Source of the DNA: Pandoraea sp. PE-S2T-3
GTDB taxonomy: Bacteria > Pseudomonadota > Gammaproteobacteria > Burkholderiales > Burkholderiaceae
Length of the DNA stretch: 64,000 bases
Direction of reading: 5' to 3'
Assembly: GCF_002179965.1 (NCBI RefSeq)
Contig: NZ_NGUQ01000037.1
Location: 558,001-622,000, forward strand
Positions 24,904-32,355 of the stretch are shown piece by piece; position 1 is the first letter of the stretch, and every line of letters begins with the position of its first letter. The position numbers and the translations under genes were made by a program. The notes under the pieces were generated by a model. The model saw only the letters and a list, made by a program, of their open reading frames with translations, was not told the DNA's origin and did not search any database.

Positions 24904-25839
24904 ATGTCCGCTACGTCCACCGGGACAGCCGCGTTACCGTATGCGTGCTTGTTCACCGTTGATCTCGCCCACGCCTACTGGCCGCAGCCAAACGCTTCGC
25001 TGCCATGGGCGCGTTTTGCCCTGACACCTGAGACCACGGATTGGGTGCGTCGCCGCGACCTGCTCGTGATTCCACACCGGCATGGCGTTGCGTTCTTTTG
25101 CGAAACTCGCCGTCGCGATGTTCTGCTGGGCGGTTTGAAGCCCGGCGAGGCCGTCGCCACCGTCAAGTGGTATGCGAAAGACGATCACTTTTCCCGCTAC
25201 ACAGCACCGGCGTTGACCGGCGGCGCAGCCGTCTATTTCCTGCAAAGCGCGGCGAGCGTGCGAATCGACGGTGCACTCACGCAGCGGCTGCATGCCGGCG
25301 AGACCGTCGATGCGACGAACGCCTTGCCGGTCATCGCGCCGTCGCTGGCCCCCCATCTGGAACGCGCCGACAGACTCAGTCCTCCGGTGCTGGTCGTACA
25401 GATCGATCTCGCCGATCAGGTGGCGAACACTTCTGTCAACAAGGCCGGGGTCGACTACATCGCCAACTTCGCCGCGCGCTCGACCCGCTGGCGCTACTAC
25501 TACGTTTGCGATGCCGAGAACGACGCGTTGGCTATTGTCGATCTCGACGAGAAAGTCAGTTTTGTGGCCACCGGTAGCGAGCCGCGCAGTGGCGGCCGTC
25601 GTGCGCTGGTGTTCGAGAGCGAACAGGAAATTGCAATGCAGCAGCAATACCCGCAGCGTTTTCAGTTGCGGGAACGGGGCCGGTCGGGTGAACGCGTGTT
25701 GATCCGGAGACTGCCCAATGCCGAAGTTGGCAGCGTGATTCAGCAGGGGATGGAGACAAAGCAACGGCAGGAAGGGCAGGCGCGGCAGAAGGCGGCAATG
25801 ACCCCGGCAGTTCGGGTGTCCGAGATCTACATCAATTGA
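24904..25839 (+). CDS. Unknown protein of the contractile injection system locus
   Basis: This is a 311-residue protein that I do not recognise. It starts at the ATG at 24904, 20 bp after the DUF4255 gene. It has no signal peptide or membrane helix. It is mainly beta-rich, with DLLVIPHRHGVAFFCETRRRD and VKWYAKDDHFSRYTAPAL in the first half. The C-terminal tail is charged and helical (RQEGQARQKAAMTPAVRVSE). It sits between the cap and sheath genes, so it could be a structural accessory, assembly factor or cargo; position alone cannot choose among these. Codon use and GC content look like the neighbours, with no sign of separate acquisition. Confidence 0.75.
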   Translation: MSATSTGTAALPYACLFTVDLAHAYWPQPNASLPWARFALTPETTDWVRRRDLLVIPHRHGVAFFCETRRRDVLLGGLKPGEAVATVKWYAKDDHFSRYTAPALTGGAAVYFLQSAASVRIDGALTQRLHAGETVDATNALPVIAPSLAPHLERADRLSPPVLVVQIDLADQVANTSVNKAGVDYIANFAARSTRWRYYYVCDAENDALAIVDLDEKVSFVATGSEPRSGGRRALVFESEQEIAMQQQYPQRFQLRERGRSGERVLIRRLPNAEVGSVIQQGMETKQRQEGQARQKAAMTPAVRVSEIYIN

Positions 25840-25860
25840 TATCGTTGACCGAGGTGAACC

Positions 25861-27630
25861 ATGGCGCAATACAAAACACCAGGCGTATACGTAGTCGAAC
25901 AAAATGCGTTTCCCAACTCCGTGGTGGAAGTCGCCACGGCCGTCCCGGCATTCATCGGCTATACCCAGTTCGCCGATAACAAGGGCACGCCGCTGGCCAA
26001 TACGCCGTGGCGTATCAGCTCGATGGCGGAATTCGTGACGTACTTCGGTGGCGCACCTGCCACGAGCTACTCGCTCGACGCGGTGCCGGCAGCACCGAGC
26101 GCACCGGCGGCTGCCAAGAAGGCGGACGGCGGCGACGCAGCGGCTGCCGATGCGGGTGGCGACGCCAAGCCGGCACGCCCGGTGGTGACCGATCTCTTCA
26201 TCGGCGCGACCGGCGCGCGCAAGCCGTTCAAGTTCACACCGCAGGGCACGGAATACCTGCTGTACTACAGCATGCTGCTGTTCTTCCAGAACGGTGGCGG
26301 CCCGTGCTACATCGTGTCGGTCGGCACGTACGCCGACGGCGAAATCGACCCGGGCAAACTGACCGCTGGTATCGATACGCTCGTCAAGGAGCAGGAACCC
26401 ACCATGGTGGTGGTGCCCGAAGCCGTGCGCCTGTCGAGTCAGGACTGCACGACCGTGCAGCGCGCGATGCTCATGCACTGCGGTTACACGATGCGCAACC
26501 GCTTCGCGATCGTCGATGTCTTCGACGGATCTTGGGACCGTCAGGCGCCCGGTGGCGATGCCATCACAGCGTTCCGCGATTCGGTGGGCTCGGAGTTTCT
26601 GGACTTCGGCGCGGGCTATTACCCGTGGGTCAACACGTCGATCGTGACCGAGAAGGATCTCGACTTCACGCGGATTTCGAACCCGGCACAGCTGCAAACG
26701 TTGATCACGGCAGAACTGGCGGCTGTGCTCAATCCCGTGCCCGCATCGCCCGCCGCGACGGCGAAGGCCAAGCAGATTCAGGAAGTGCTGACGCAACTCG
26801 GCGGTACGGCCGCCCCGGCAGCGCCTGCCGGGGGCGATGCCGCTGCGGCGAAACCGGACGCCGCCGCTGACGCCGGTGGTGCCGACGCAAAGCCCGCTGC
26901 CGATGCGGGCGGTGGTGATGCGGCGGCAGCAGCGAAGCCTGCCGCCAAGCCGGCGGTCATGTCGCCGAACGACATCGAAACGCTGCACAAGACGCTGGCC
27001 GCGCTCAGTAATGTGTACGTGCAGGTGCTGCAATCGCTTCAAAAGAAGCTCAATCTGCTGCCGCCGTCGGCGGGCATGGCAGGGCTGTACACGCTCGTCG
27101 ACAACACGCGCGGCGTATGGAAGGCACCGGCCAACGTCAGCCTGAATGGCGTGGTGTCGCCCAGCGTGAGCATCTCGAATGCCGATCAGGAAGACCTCAA
27201 CGCACCGACCAACGGCAAGTCAGTCAACGCCATTCGCAGCTTCATCGGCGAAGGCGTGATGGTGTGGGGTGCCCGCACGCTCGACGGCAACAGCCTCGAC
27301 TGGCGATATCTGAGCGTGCGCCGCACGATGATCATGATCGAAGAATCGCTGCGGCTCGCGTGTAAGGCCTATGTGTTCGAACCGAACACGGCCAACACGT
27401 GGGTCACGATCAAGAGCATGGTGCGCAACTTCCTCACCAGCGTGTGGAAGCGCGGCGGTCTGGCGGGGGCGAGCCCGGACGACGCATTTCAGGTCTTCGT
27501 CGGTCTCGGCGAAACCATGACGGGCGACGACATTCTCGAAGGTCTGCTCAAGGTGTCGGTGCTGGTGGCGGTGAGCCGTCCGGCCGAATTCATCGAGCTG
27601 ACGTTCGAGCAACAAATGCAGAAGTCCTGA
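25861..27630 (+). CDS. Contractile sheath protein (Afp2-4-like)
   Basis: This is a 589-residue tail-sheath protein whose helical polymer surrounds the tube and contracts to drive it. The N-terminus MAQYKTPGVYVVEQNAFP and the PAFIGYTQFADNKG segment are typical. The C-terminal domain (SINSADQ-like ISNADQEDLNAPT, then VNAIRSFIGEGVMVWGARTLD and RPAEFIELTFEQQMQ) carries the strands that link adjacent subunits. Two low-complexity insertions rich in Ala, Gly, Asp and Lys (about residues 76-106 and 318-366) are outside the core and probably decorate the outer surface. Only one sheath gene is present, against three in Afp. GAGGTG precedes the ATG. Confidence 0.95.
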   Translation: MAQYKTPGVYVVEQNAFPNSVVEVATAVPAFIGYTQFADNKGTPLANTPWRISSMAEFVTYFGGAPATSYSLDAVPAAPSAPAAAKKADGGDAAAADAGGDAKPARPVVTDLFIGATGARKPFKFTPQGTEYLLYYSMLLFFQNGGGPCYIVSVGTYADGEIDPGKLTAGIDTLVKEQEPTMVVVPEAVRLSSQDCTTVQRAMLMHCGYTMRNRFAIVDVFDGSWDRQAPGGDAITAFRDSVGSEFLDFGAGYYPWVNTSIVTEKDLDFTRISNPAQLQTLITAELAAVLNPVPASPAATAKAKQIQEVLTQLGGTAAPAAPAGGDAAAAKPDAAADAGGADAKPAADAGGGDAAAAAKPAAKPAVMSPNDIETLHKTLAALSNVYVQVLQSLQKKLNLLPPSAGMAGLYTLVDNTRGVWKAPANVSLNGVVSPSVSISNADQEDLNAPTNGKSVNAIRSFIGEGVMVWGARTLDGNSLDWRYLSVRRTMIMIEESLRLACKAYVFEPNTANTWVTIKSMVRNFLTSVWKRGGLAGASPDDAFQVFVGLGETMTGDDILEGLLKVSVLVAVSRPAEFIELTFEQQMQKS

Positions 27631-27757
27631 TGCCACACATCTGGGGATCTCACCCGATCGCCCCGATTGGCAGGTTCGTGACGATGTTGCGGCGCGCCGC
27701 AGAGCGCGCTGGCCCGGCACGGCATTTTTCGCATGCAATCTTTAGACGAGGTATGTG

Positions 27758-28216
27758 ATGGCAGACGACGGTTCGAAACAATCCACCACAGTTTGGCCGC
27801 TTCCCAAGTTCTACTTTCAGGTGAAGTGGGATTCGCAGGTCATGTCGTTTCAGGAAGTGAGCGGCCTGGACGTGCAGTCCGAAGAAATCAAGTATCGCCA
27901 CGGCGACAGCCCTGAGTTCTCGGTGATCAAGATGCCGGGCATGAAGAAGTACGGCAACGTGACCATGAAGAAGGGCGTGTTCAAGTCCGATAACAAGTTC
28001 TGGGACTGGTTTAACCAGATCAAGATGAACACCATCAAGCGGGTGCCGGTGACGATCAGCCTGCTCGACGAGGCCGGCAAGCCGACGATGGTGTGGACGC
28101 TCGCCAATGCATGGCCGACCAAAATTACGGGCACCGATCTGAAGTCCGAAGGCAACGAAGTGGCCATCGAGACCATCGAGATCGTGCACGAAGGGTTGAC
28201 CATCGCCAACAGCTAA
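27758..28216 (+). CDS. Inner tube protein 1 (Afp1/5-like, gp19 family)
   Basis: This is a 152-residue Hcp-like inner tube protein. Family features are LPKFYFQVKWDSQVMSFQEV, VSGLDVQSEEIKYRHGDSPE, and PVTISLLDEAGKPTMVWTLANAWPTKITGTDL, matching phage T4 gp19-family tubes. The ATG at 27758 follows GACGAGG and is preferred over a GTG one codon earlier. A 127-bp gap separates it from the sheath gene. With the KITG-type loop and 152-residue length it is probably the major tube subunit. A strong hairpin follows its stop codon. Confidence 0.93.
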   Translation: MADDGSKQSTTVWPLPKFYFQVKWDSQVMSFQEVSGLDVQSEEIKYRHGDSPEFSVIKMPGMKKYGNVTMKKGVFKSDNKFWDWFNQIKMNTIKRVPVTISLLDEAGKPTMVWTLANAWPTKITGTDLKSEGNEVAIETIEIVHEGLTIANS

Positions 28217-28226
28217 CCATCGGTCA

Positions 28227-28266
28227 CCGGTACCGGGGCGCCAGCAGTACGGCGCCCCGGTACCGG
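28227..28266 (+). other. Perfect 16-bp-stem hairpin between the two tube genes
   Basis: CCGGTACCGGGGCGCC (28227-28242) is the exact reverse complement of GGCGCCCCGGTACCGG (28251-28266), with an 8-nt AGCAGTAC loop. No T-run follows (the next bases are CCGCGCGCG), so it is not a standard terminator. It lies 10 bp after the first tube stop codon and 16 bp before the second tube start. An mRNA stabiliser or partial attenuator that raises tube/sheath over baseplate expression is the best inference. Confidence 0.75.
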
Positions 28267-28282
28267 CCCGCGCGCGCCCGAC

Positions 28283-28747
28283 ATGCCGTCATCGCCTTTC
28301 GATCCGTACCCGCCTGCTGCTTTCCACTTTCGCGTGATGTTCGCCACGACCGGCGGTGCGGTCGACGCGTCGTTTCAGGAAGTCTCCGGCATCAGCACCG
28401 AACTCGATACCGAATCGGTCCCCGAGGGCGGCGAGAACCGTTTTGTGCACACGTTGCCGAAGGGCGTCAAACACCCGCATCTCGAACTCAAGCGGGGCAT
28501 TGCGTCGTTCACGTCGCCGCTCGTCATGTGGTGCCGCTCGGTGTTCGAAGGCGAGTTCATCGTGCCGATACGGCCGCAGTCGCTGATGGTGCAGTTGCTC
28601 GACGAAATGCATATTCCGATTCGCATCTGGACCTTTGCCAATGCGTATCCGGTGAAATGGGAAATTGAAGGTTTCGGCTCGACGAAGAATCAGGTGGCGA
28701 TCGAGAAGATCGTTCTGAGCTACACCTACGCGAACCGCATGGAGTGA
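28283..28747 (+). CDS. Inner tube protein 2 (baseplate-proximal tube, gp19 family)
   Basis: This is a 154-residue gp19-family tube-like protein. The N-terminus AAFHFRVMFATTGGAVDASFQEVSG and the tail IRIWTFANAYPVKWEIEGFGS with QVAIEKIVLSYTY identify the family. It is more divergent from the first tube protein than expected for a duplicate pair forming one polymer. It may be the initiator ring joining tube to spike, as for the second tube protein in Afp and PVC. The ATG at 28283 lies close behind the hairpin at 28227, so folding of that hairpin could affect its translation. Confidence 0.9.
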   Translation: MPSSPFDPYPPAAFHFRVMFATTGGAVDASFQEVSGISTELDTESVPEGGENRFVHTLPKGVKHPHLELKRGIASFTSPLVMWCRSVFEGEFIVPIRPQSLMVQLLDEMHIPIRIWTFANAYPVKWEIEGFGSTKNQVAIEKIVLSYTYANRME

Positions 28748-28751
28748 CACG

Positions 28752-28946
28752 ATGTCGATTGAAATCGGCCAGTTGAGCATCAAATCGAACTTGGTGCAGC
28801 GAGCCGCCGGTGAGAGTGACGTCGCGCCGCCGGCCGACGATATGACAGAGGCCTTGCCAGTACTCGACGCTCAGGCGCGCGCAGAGCTGCTCGCGGAGTG
28901 CCGTGCGCTCGTGCTCGACCTGCTCGACCGCGCGAAGGAGCGTTGA
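28752..28946 (+). CDS. DUF5908 small protein (Afp6-like)
   Basis: This is a 64-residue peptide with the pattern MSIEIGQLSIKSNLV followed by a variable linker and a C-terminal helix (RAELLAECRALVLDLLDRAKER). It matches the small DUF5908/Afp6 family found between tube and LysM genes in eCIS loci. It starts 4 bp after the second tube stop and ends 3 bp before the LysM gene. Its role is unknown; a chaperone or small baseplate part is inferred from constant position. Confidence 0.8.
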   Translation: MSIEIGQLSIKSNLVQRAAGESDVAPPADDMTEALPVLDAQARAELLAECRALVLDLLDRAKER

Positions 28947-28949
28947 TTC

Positions 28950-29633
28950 GTGGCGACCAGCCTGAACCGCAGAAAATTCAACATCGCCCCGTGCAAGGTC
29001 TCGGGCGGTCAGATTTCGGTCGACACCAGCCGCACGGCGTTCGAGGCGCTGATCAATCCGGTTGGCTACAAGCGCAAGCTGAGCATCGAGTACAACAAGA
29101 AGCAGACGCTCGGGCAGCCGAGTGCGACGCCGCGTTTCAGCGCCATTCGCCCCGAGAACATCACCATCGAGAACCTGGTGCTCGACGGCACCGGCGTGGT
29201 CGACGGCACCGGCTCGCGCAGCGTGAAAGACATGATCGACGCGCTGCTGGCGGTCATCTACAAGTACGACGGCAAGAAGCACGAGCCGAATTACATCCGC
29301 CTGCTGTGGGGCACGTTCATCTTTTTCGGCCGGGTCGAATCGATCGCGCTCGACTACACGATGTTCAAGCCGACTGGCGAGCCGTTGCGCGCTCGCGTGA
29401 CGCTCGGCATCGTCGGCTGGATGAGCGCGACCGAGAGCGCGCTGCGGGCCAACCTGAGTTCGCCCGATCTGAGCCATCTCGTCGAAGTGACTGCGGGCGA
29501 CACGCTGCCGTTGCTGTGCAACCGCATCTACAACGACCCGTCGTACTACCGCGAGGTCGCGCGCATTAACAACCTGACCGGCTTTCGCAAGCTGGTGCCC
29601 GGCATGATGCTGCGCTTTCCGCCGCTCGTCTGA
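28950..29633 (+). CDS. LysM-domain baseplate/hub protein (Afp7-like)
   Basis: This is a 227-residue protein whose C-terminal about 50 residues form a LysM motif (VTAGDTLPLLCNRIYNDPSYYREVARINNL, ending PGMMLRFPPLV), as in Afp7 and T4 gp53-like proteins. The N-terminal region (ALINPVGYKRKLSIEYNKKQTLG, then YIRLLWGTFIFFGRVESIALDY) resembles the tube/hub adaptor fold. It probably connects tube to spike. GTG at 28950 is the start, with GGAG about 10 bp upstream. Confidence 0.9.
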   Translation: MATSLNRRKFNIAPCKVSGGQISVDTSRTAFEALINPVGYKRKLSIEYNKKQTLGQPSATPRFSAIRPENITIENLVLDGTGVVDGTGSRSVKDMIDALLAVIYKYDGKKHEPNYIRLLWGTFIFFGRVESIALDYTMFKPTGEPLRARVTLGIVGWMSATESALRANLSSPDLSHLVEVTAGDTLPLLCNRIYNDPSYYREVARINNLTGFRKLVPGMMLRFPPLV

Positions 29634-29637
29634 CGCT

Positions 29638-31428
29638 ATGGCCACGTCTCCCGCCGCTAACGCCAATGGTGTCCTGACGCTCTCGATCACGAGCGCGGGC
29701 AGCCCCATTCCCGATACGGCGGGCGTGATCTCCGTGGAGATCGATCGCGCGGTGGGACGCGTCAGCAGCGCACGCCTCGTGTTGCGCGACGGCGATATGC
29801 CTAACGACGACTTCCCGGTGAGCGACACGGAGGTCTTCGCACCCGGCAGCGCGATTGTCATCAAAGCGGGCTATGGCGGCACGACCGCGCAAATCTTCGA
29901 CGGCATCGTCGTGCGGCACGGCATCAAGATCGCGGGCAATAACGACGCGCGGCTGATCGTCGAGTGCCGGCACAAGGCGGTTGCCATGACGATCGGCTGC
30001 AAGAACGCCAACTATGTCCAGAAGCAGGACAGCGCGATCCTCAGTCAACTGATTTCCGATGCCGGTCTCACGGCAGATGTGACCAGCACGCAGACCCAGC
30101 ATCAGGAGATCGTGCAGTTCTACAGCACCGACTGGGACTTCATGGCATTGCGTGCGGAAGCCAACGGGGCACTCGTGATCGCCGACGATAACGGTACGGT
30201 GAGCGTCAAACCGCCGCAGACCAGCACGGCAGCGGTCCTCAAGGTGACCTATGGCATCGACCTGATGTCGTTTTCCGCCGATGTCGACGCGCGCACGCAG
30301 TTGCAGAGCGTGGTAGCGGCCGCGTGGGACCCGGCAACGCAGGCGATGGTGCAGCAAAGTGCGCCTGCGAAAGCGCTCTACGAGCAGGGCGACCTCACAC
30401 CGGCGAAGCTTGCTCAGGTGGCCAGTCCGAGCACCTTCCGGCTGCAATCGACGGTGCCGCTGCAAAGCGACGAATTGAAATCATGGAGCGAGGCGCGTCA
30501 GATGCGCGCCGCCCTCGCGTGTATTCGTGGCCGCATGTCGTTTCAGGGCAATGCAGCCGCCAAACCGGGCGTGATGATCGAGTTGGTGGGCGTGGGCAAG
30601 CGTTTTAGCGGCAACGTCTACGTGAGCGCCGTGCAGCACCGCATTGCCGACGGCAACTGGATTTCGGATGTTGAATTCGGCCTGTCGCCGGAGAGCTTCA
30701 GCGAGCGTCACGGAGCGGGCAACGTTCAGGCATCGGGGCTGGTGCCGGGCGTCGGCGGGCTGCAAATCGGTGTGGTCACGAAGCTCGATGCCGACCCCGA
30801 GGGACAGTACCGGATTCAGGTGGCGGTGCAGGTCTTGCAAGCGGAGACGGCCGGTGTGTGGGCACGTCTCGCTAGCTTCTACGGATCGTCGGGCGTGGGG
30901 GCATTCTTCATTCCCGAGATCGGTGACGAAGTGATACTGGGCTACCTCAATGGCGACCCGTCGCATCCGGTCGTGCTGGGCAGTCTGTACAGCAGCCAAC
31001 GCAAGATGCCCTACGAACTGACGGCTGAAAACTACACCAAGGCGTTGTGGACGAAGGGGCTGCTCAAGATCATTTTCGATGACGACAAGAAGGTCATCAC
31101 CGTCATCACGCCGCAGAAGAACACCATCGAGATGAGCGACGACGCCAAGTCGATCTGCCTGACCGATCAGAACAACAACAAGATCCAGATGACGCCCGAC
31201 GGCATCACGCTCGACAGCCCGAAGGACATCGTGATCAACGCCAAGGGCAAAGTCAGCATCAGCGCGGTATCGAACATCGAACAGACCGCACAGGCGGATA
31301 TCAAGAGCGAGGCGCTCAACATCACCGGCACGGCGAAGGTGGGCTTTACCGCAAAGGGTTCGGCCACGGCAGAGCTTTCGGCCAGCGGCCAGACGACCGT
31401 CAAAGGCGCGCTGGTCATGATCAACTGA
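29638..31428 (+). CDS. VgrG-like spike protein (Afp8-like)
   Basis: This is a 596-residue trimeric spike. The N-terminal two thirds resembles phage gp27/late-control D (ISVEIDRAVGRVSSARLVLRDG, EIVQFYSTDWDFMALRAEANGA). A gp5 OB domain follows (about 380-460; IGVVTKLDADPEGQYRIQVAV, VGAFFIPEIGDEVILGYLNGDP). The C-terminal part is a repetitive beta-helix needle (TIEMSDDAKSICLTDQNNNK, KIQMTPDGITLDSPKDIVIN). No lysozyme or effector domain is fused. The tip is completed by the PAAR protein encoded next. ATG 29638 lies 4 bp after the LysM gene. Confidence 0.94.
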   Translation: MATSPAANANGVLTLSITSAGSPIPDTAGVISVEIDRAVGRVSSARLVLRDGDMPNDDFPVSDTEVFAPGSAIVIKAGYGGTTAQIFDGIVVRHGIKIAGNNDARLIVECRHKAVAMTIGCKNANYVQKQDSAILSQLISDAGLTADVTSTQTQHQEIVQFYSTDWDFMALRAEANGALVIADDNGTVSVKPPQTSTAAVLKVTYGIDLMSFSADVDARTQLQSVVAAAWDPATQAMVQQSAPAKALYEQGDLTPAKLAQVASPSTFRLQSTVPLQSDELKSWSEARQMRAALACIRGRMSFQGNAAAKPGVMIELVGVGKRFSGNVYVSAVQHRIADGNWISDVEFGLSPESFSERHGAGNVQASGLVPGVGGLQIGVVTKLDADPEGQYRIQVAVQVLQAETAGVWARLASFYGSSGVGAFFIPEIGDEVILGYLNGDPSHPVVLGSLYSSQRKMPYELTAENYTKALWTKGLLKIIFDDDKKVITVITPQKNTIEMSDDAKSICLTDQNNNKIQMTPDGITLDSPKDIVINAKGKVSISAVSNIEQTAQADIKSEALNITGTAKVGFTAKGSATAELSASGQTTVKGALVMIN

Positions 31429-31486
31429 AGCGACGCGTTTGCGTTCATTCGCTCGATAAATAGCGTGATCACAAGGAGACAGGAAC

Positions 31487-31789
31487 ATGCCACTCGCCGC
31501 ACGACTGACTGACATGCACGTGTGTCCCATGCAGACGCCGGCCGTACCGGTGCCCATTCCGCACGTGGGCGGCCCGATTCTCGGTCCGTGCGTGCCGACG
31601 GTGCTCGTCGGCAAACTGCCGGCGGCTGTCGTGACCGACAACTGCCTCTGCGTCGGGCCGCCGGATTCCATTGTCATGGGGTCGACGAGCGTGCTGATCG
31701 GCGGGAAACCGGCCGCACGCGTCGGCGATACCTGTGCGCATGGCGGTGCGATTTCGATGGGCTGTCCAACGGTGCTGATCGGCGGCTAA
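31487..31789 (+). CDS. PAAR-domain tip protein (Afp10-like)
   Basis: This is a 100-residue PAAR-repeat protein forming the metal-stabilised conical tip of the spike. It shows two GS/GG-containing repeats (PTVLVGKLPAAVVTDNCLCV and TSVLIGGKPAARVGDTCAHGG, then GCPTVLIGG) and the His/Cys residues that bind the metal in the family. There is no C-terminal effector extension. AAGGAGACAGGAAC precedes ATG 31487. In classical afp order PAAR follows gp25; here it precedes it. Confidence 0.94.
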   Translation: MPLAARLTDMHVCPMQTPAVPVPIPHVGGPILGPCVPTVLVGKLPAAVVTDNCLCVGPPDSIVMGSTSVLIGGKPAARVGDTCAHGGAISMGCPTVLIGG

Positions 31790-31856
31790 GGCTGGCGGCG
31801 CAGACAACGCAAGCAAGAACGAAAGTCAAAACAAAACGGATCGGGGGAAAGCACGC

Positions 31857-32294
31857 GTGAGCACCGACAAATCGTTTCTCGGCACTGGCTGGGCGTTTCC
31901 GCCGCGATTCGGCGACAGCGCCGCGCGGGGGCGCACGCAGATGGTGGAGGCCGAAGCTGACATCCATGAAAGCCTGCGCATCATCCTGTCGACGGTGCCG
32001 GGCGAGCGGATCATGCAGCCGACCTTCGGATGCGGCATCAAGGCCTACGTGTTCGACGAGATCAGCGAGAGCGTGCTCACCGAGATACGCGATGCGATCG
32101 AGCGCGCCATTCTGTTCTTCGAGCCGCGGATTACTGTCGAACAGATCGTCATTGACTCGTCGGCGGCCATGGAAGGGCGTATCGACGTGCTCATCGACTA
32201 CACGGTGCGCGGGACGAACACGCGCAGCAACATGGTCTACCCGTTCTACTTCCTTGAAGGGACCAACTTGCCGGACAAGCAGATGGATCGCTGA
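31857..32294 (+). CDS. gp25/GPW-like baseplate wedge protein (Afp9-like)
   Basis: This is a 145-residue lysozyme-like-fold protein of the T4 gp25/phage P2 W family, present in all contractile systems, where it seeds sheath assembly on the baseplate. The key segments are MVEAEADIHESLRIILSTVPGERIMQPTFGCGI, with the EPR-related GERxMxPxFG core, and FFEPRITVEQIVID. The start is GTG at 31857. It lies between PAAR and baseplate-J genes. Confidence 0.94.
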   Translation: MSTDKSFLGTGWAFPPRFGDSAARGRTQMVEAEADIHESLRIILSTVPGERIMQPTFGCGIKAYVFDEISESVLTEIRDAIERAILFFEPRITVEQIVIDSSAAMEGRIDVLIDYTVRGTNTRSNMVYPFYFLEGTNLPDKQMDR

Positions 32295-32355
32295 AACCTG
32301 CGCTGAGAACTGCACTTGGCACTGATACCGACAGAAAGAACGAGCCGACCACCCG

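Noticed and set aside
24934-27042. 702-codon open frame on the minus strand across the CIS orphan and sheath genes
   Set aside because: It is antisense to two well-supported plus-strand genes, is Arg/His-rich with no family pattern, and has no ribosome site. It is a GC-rich shadow frame.
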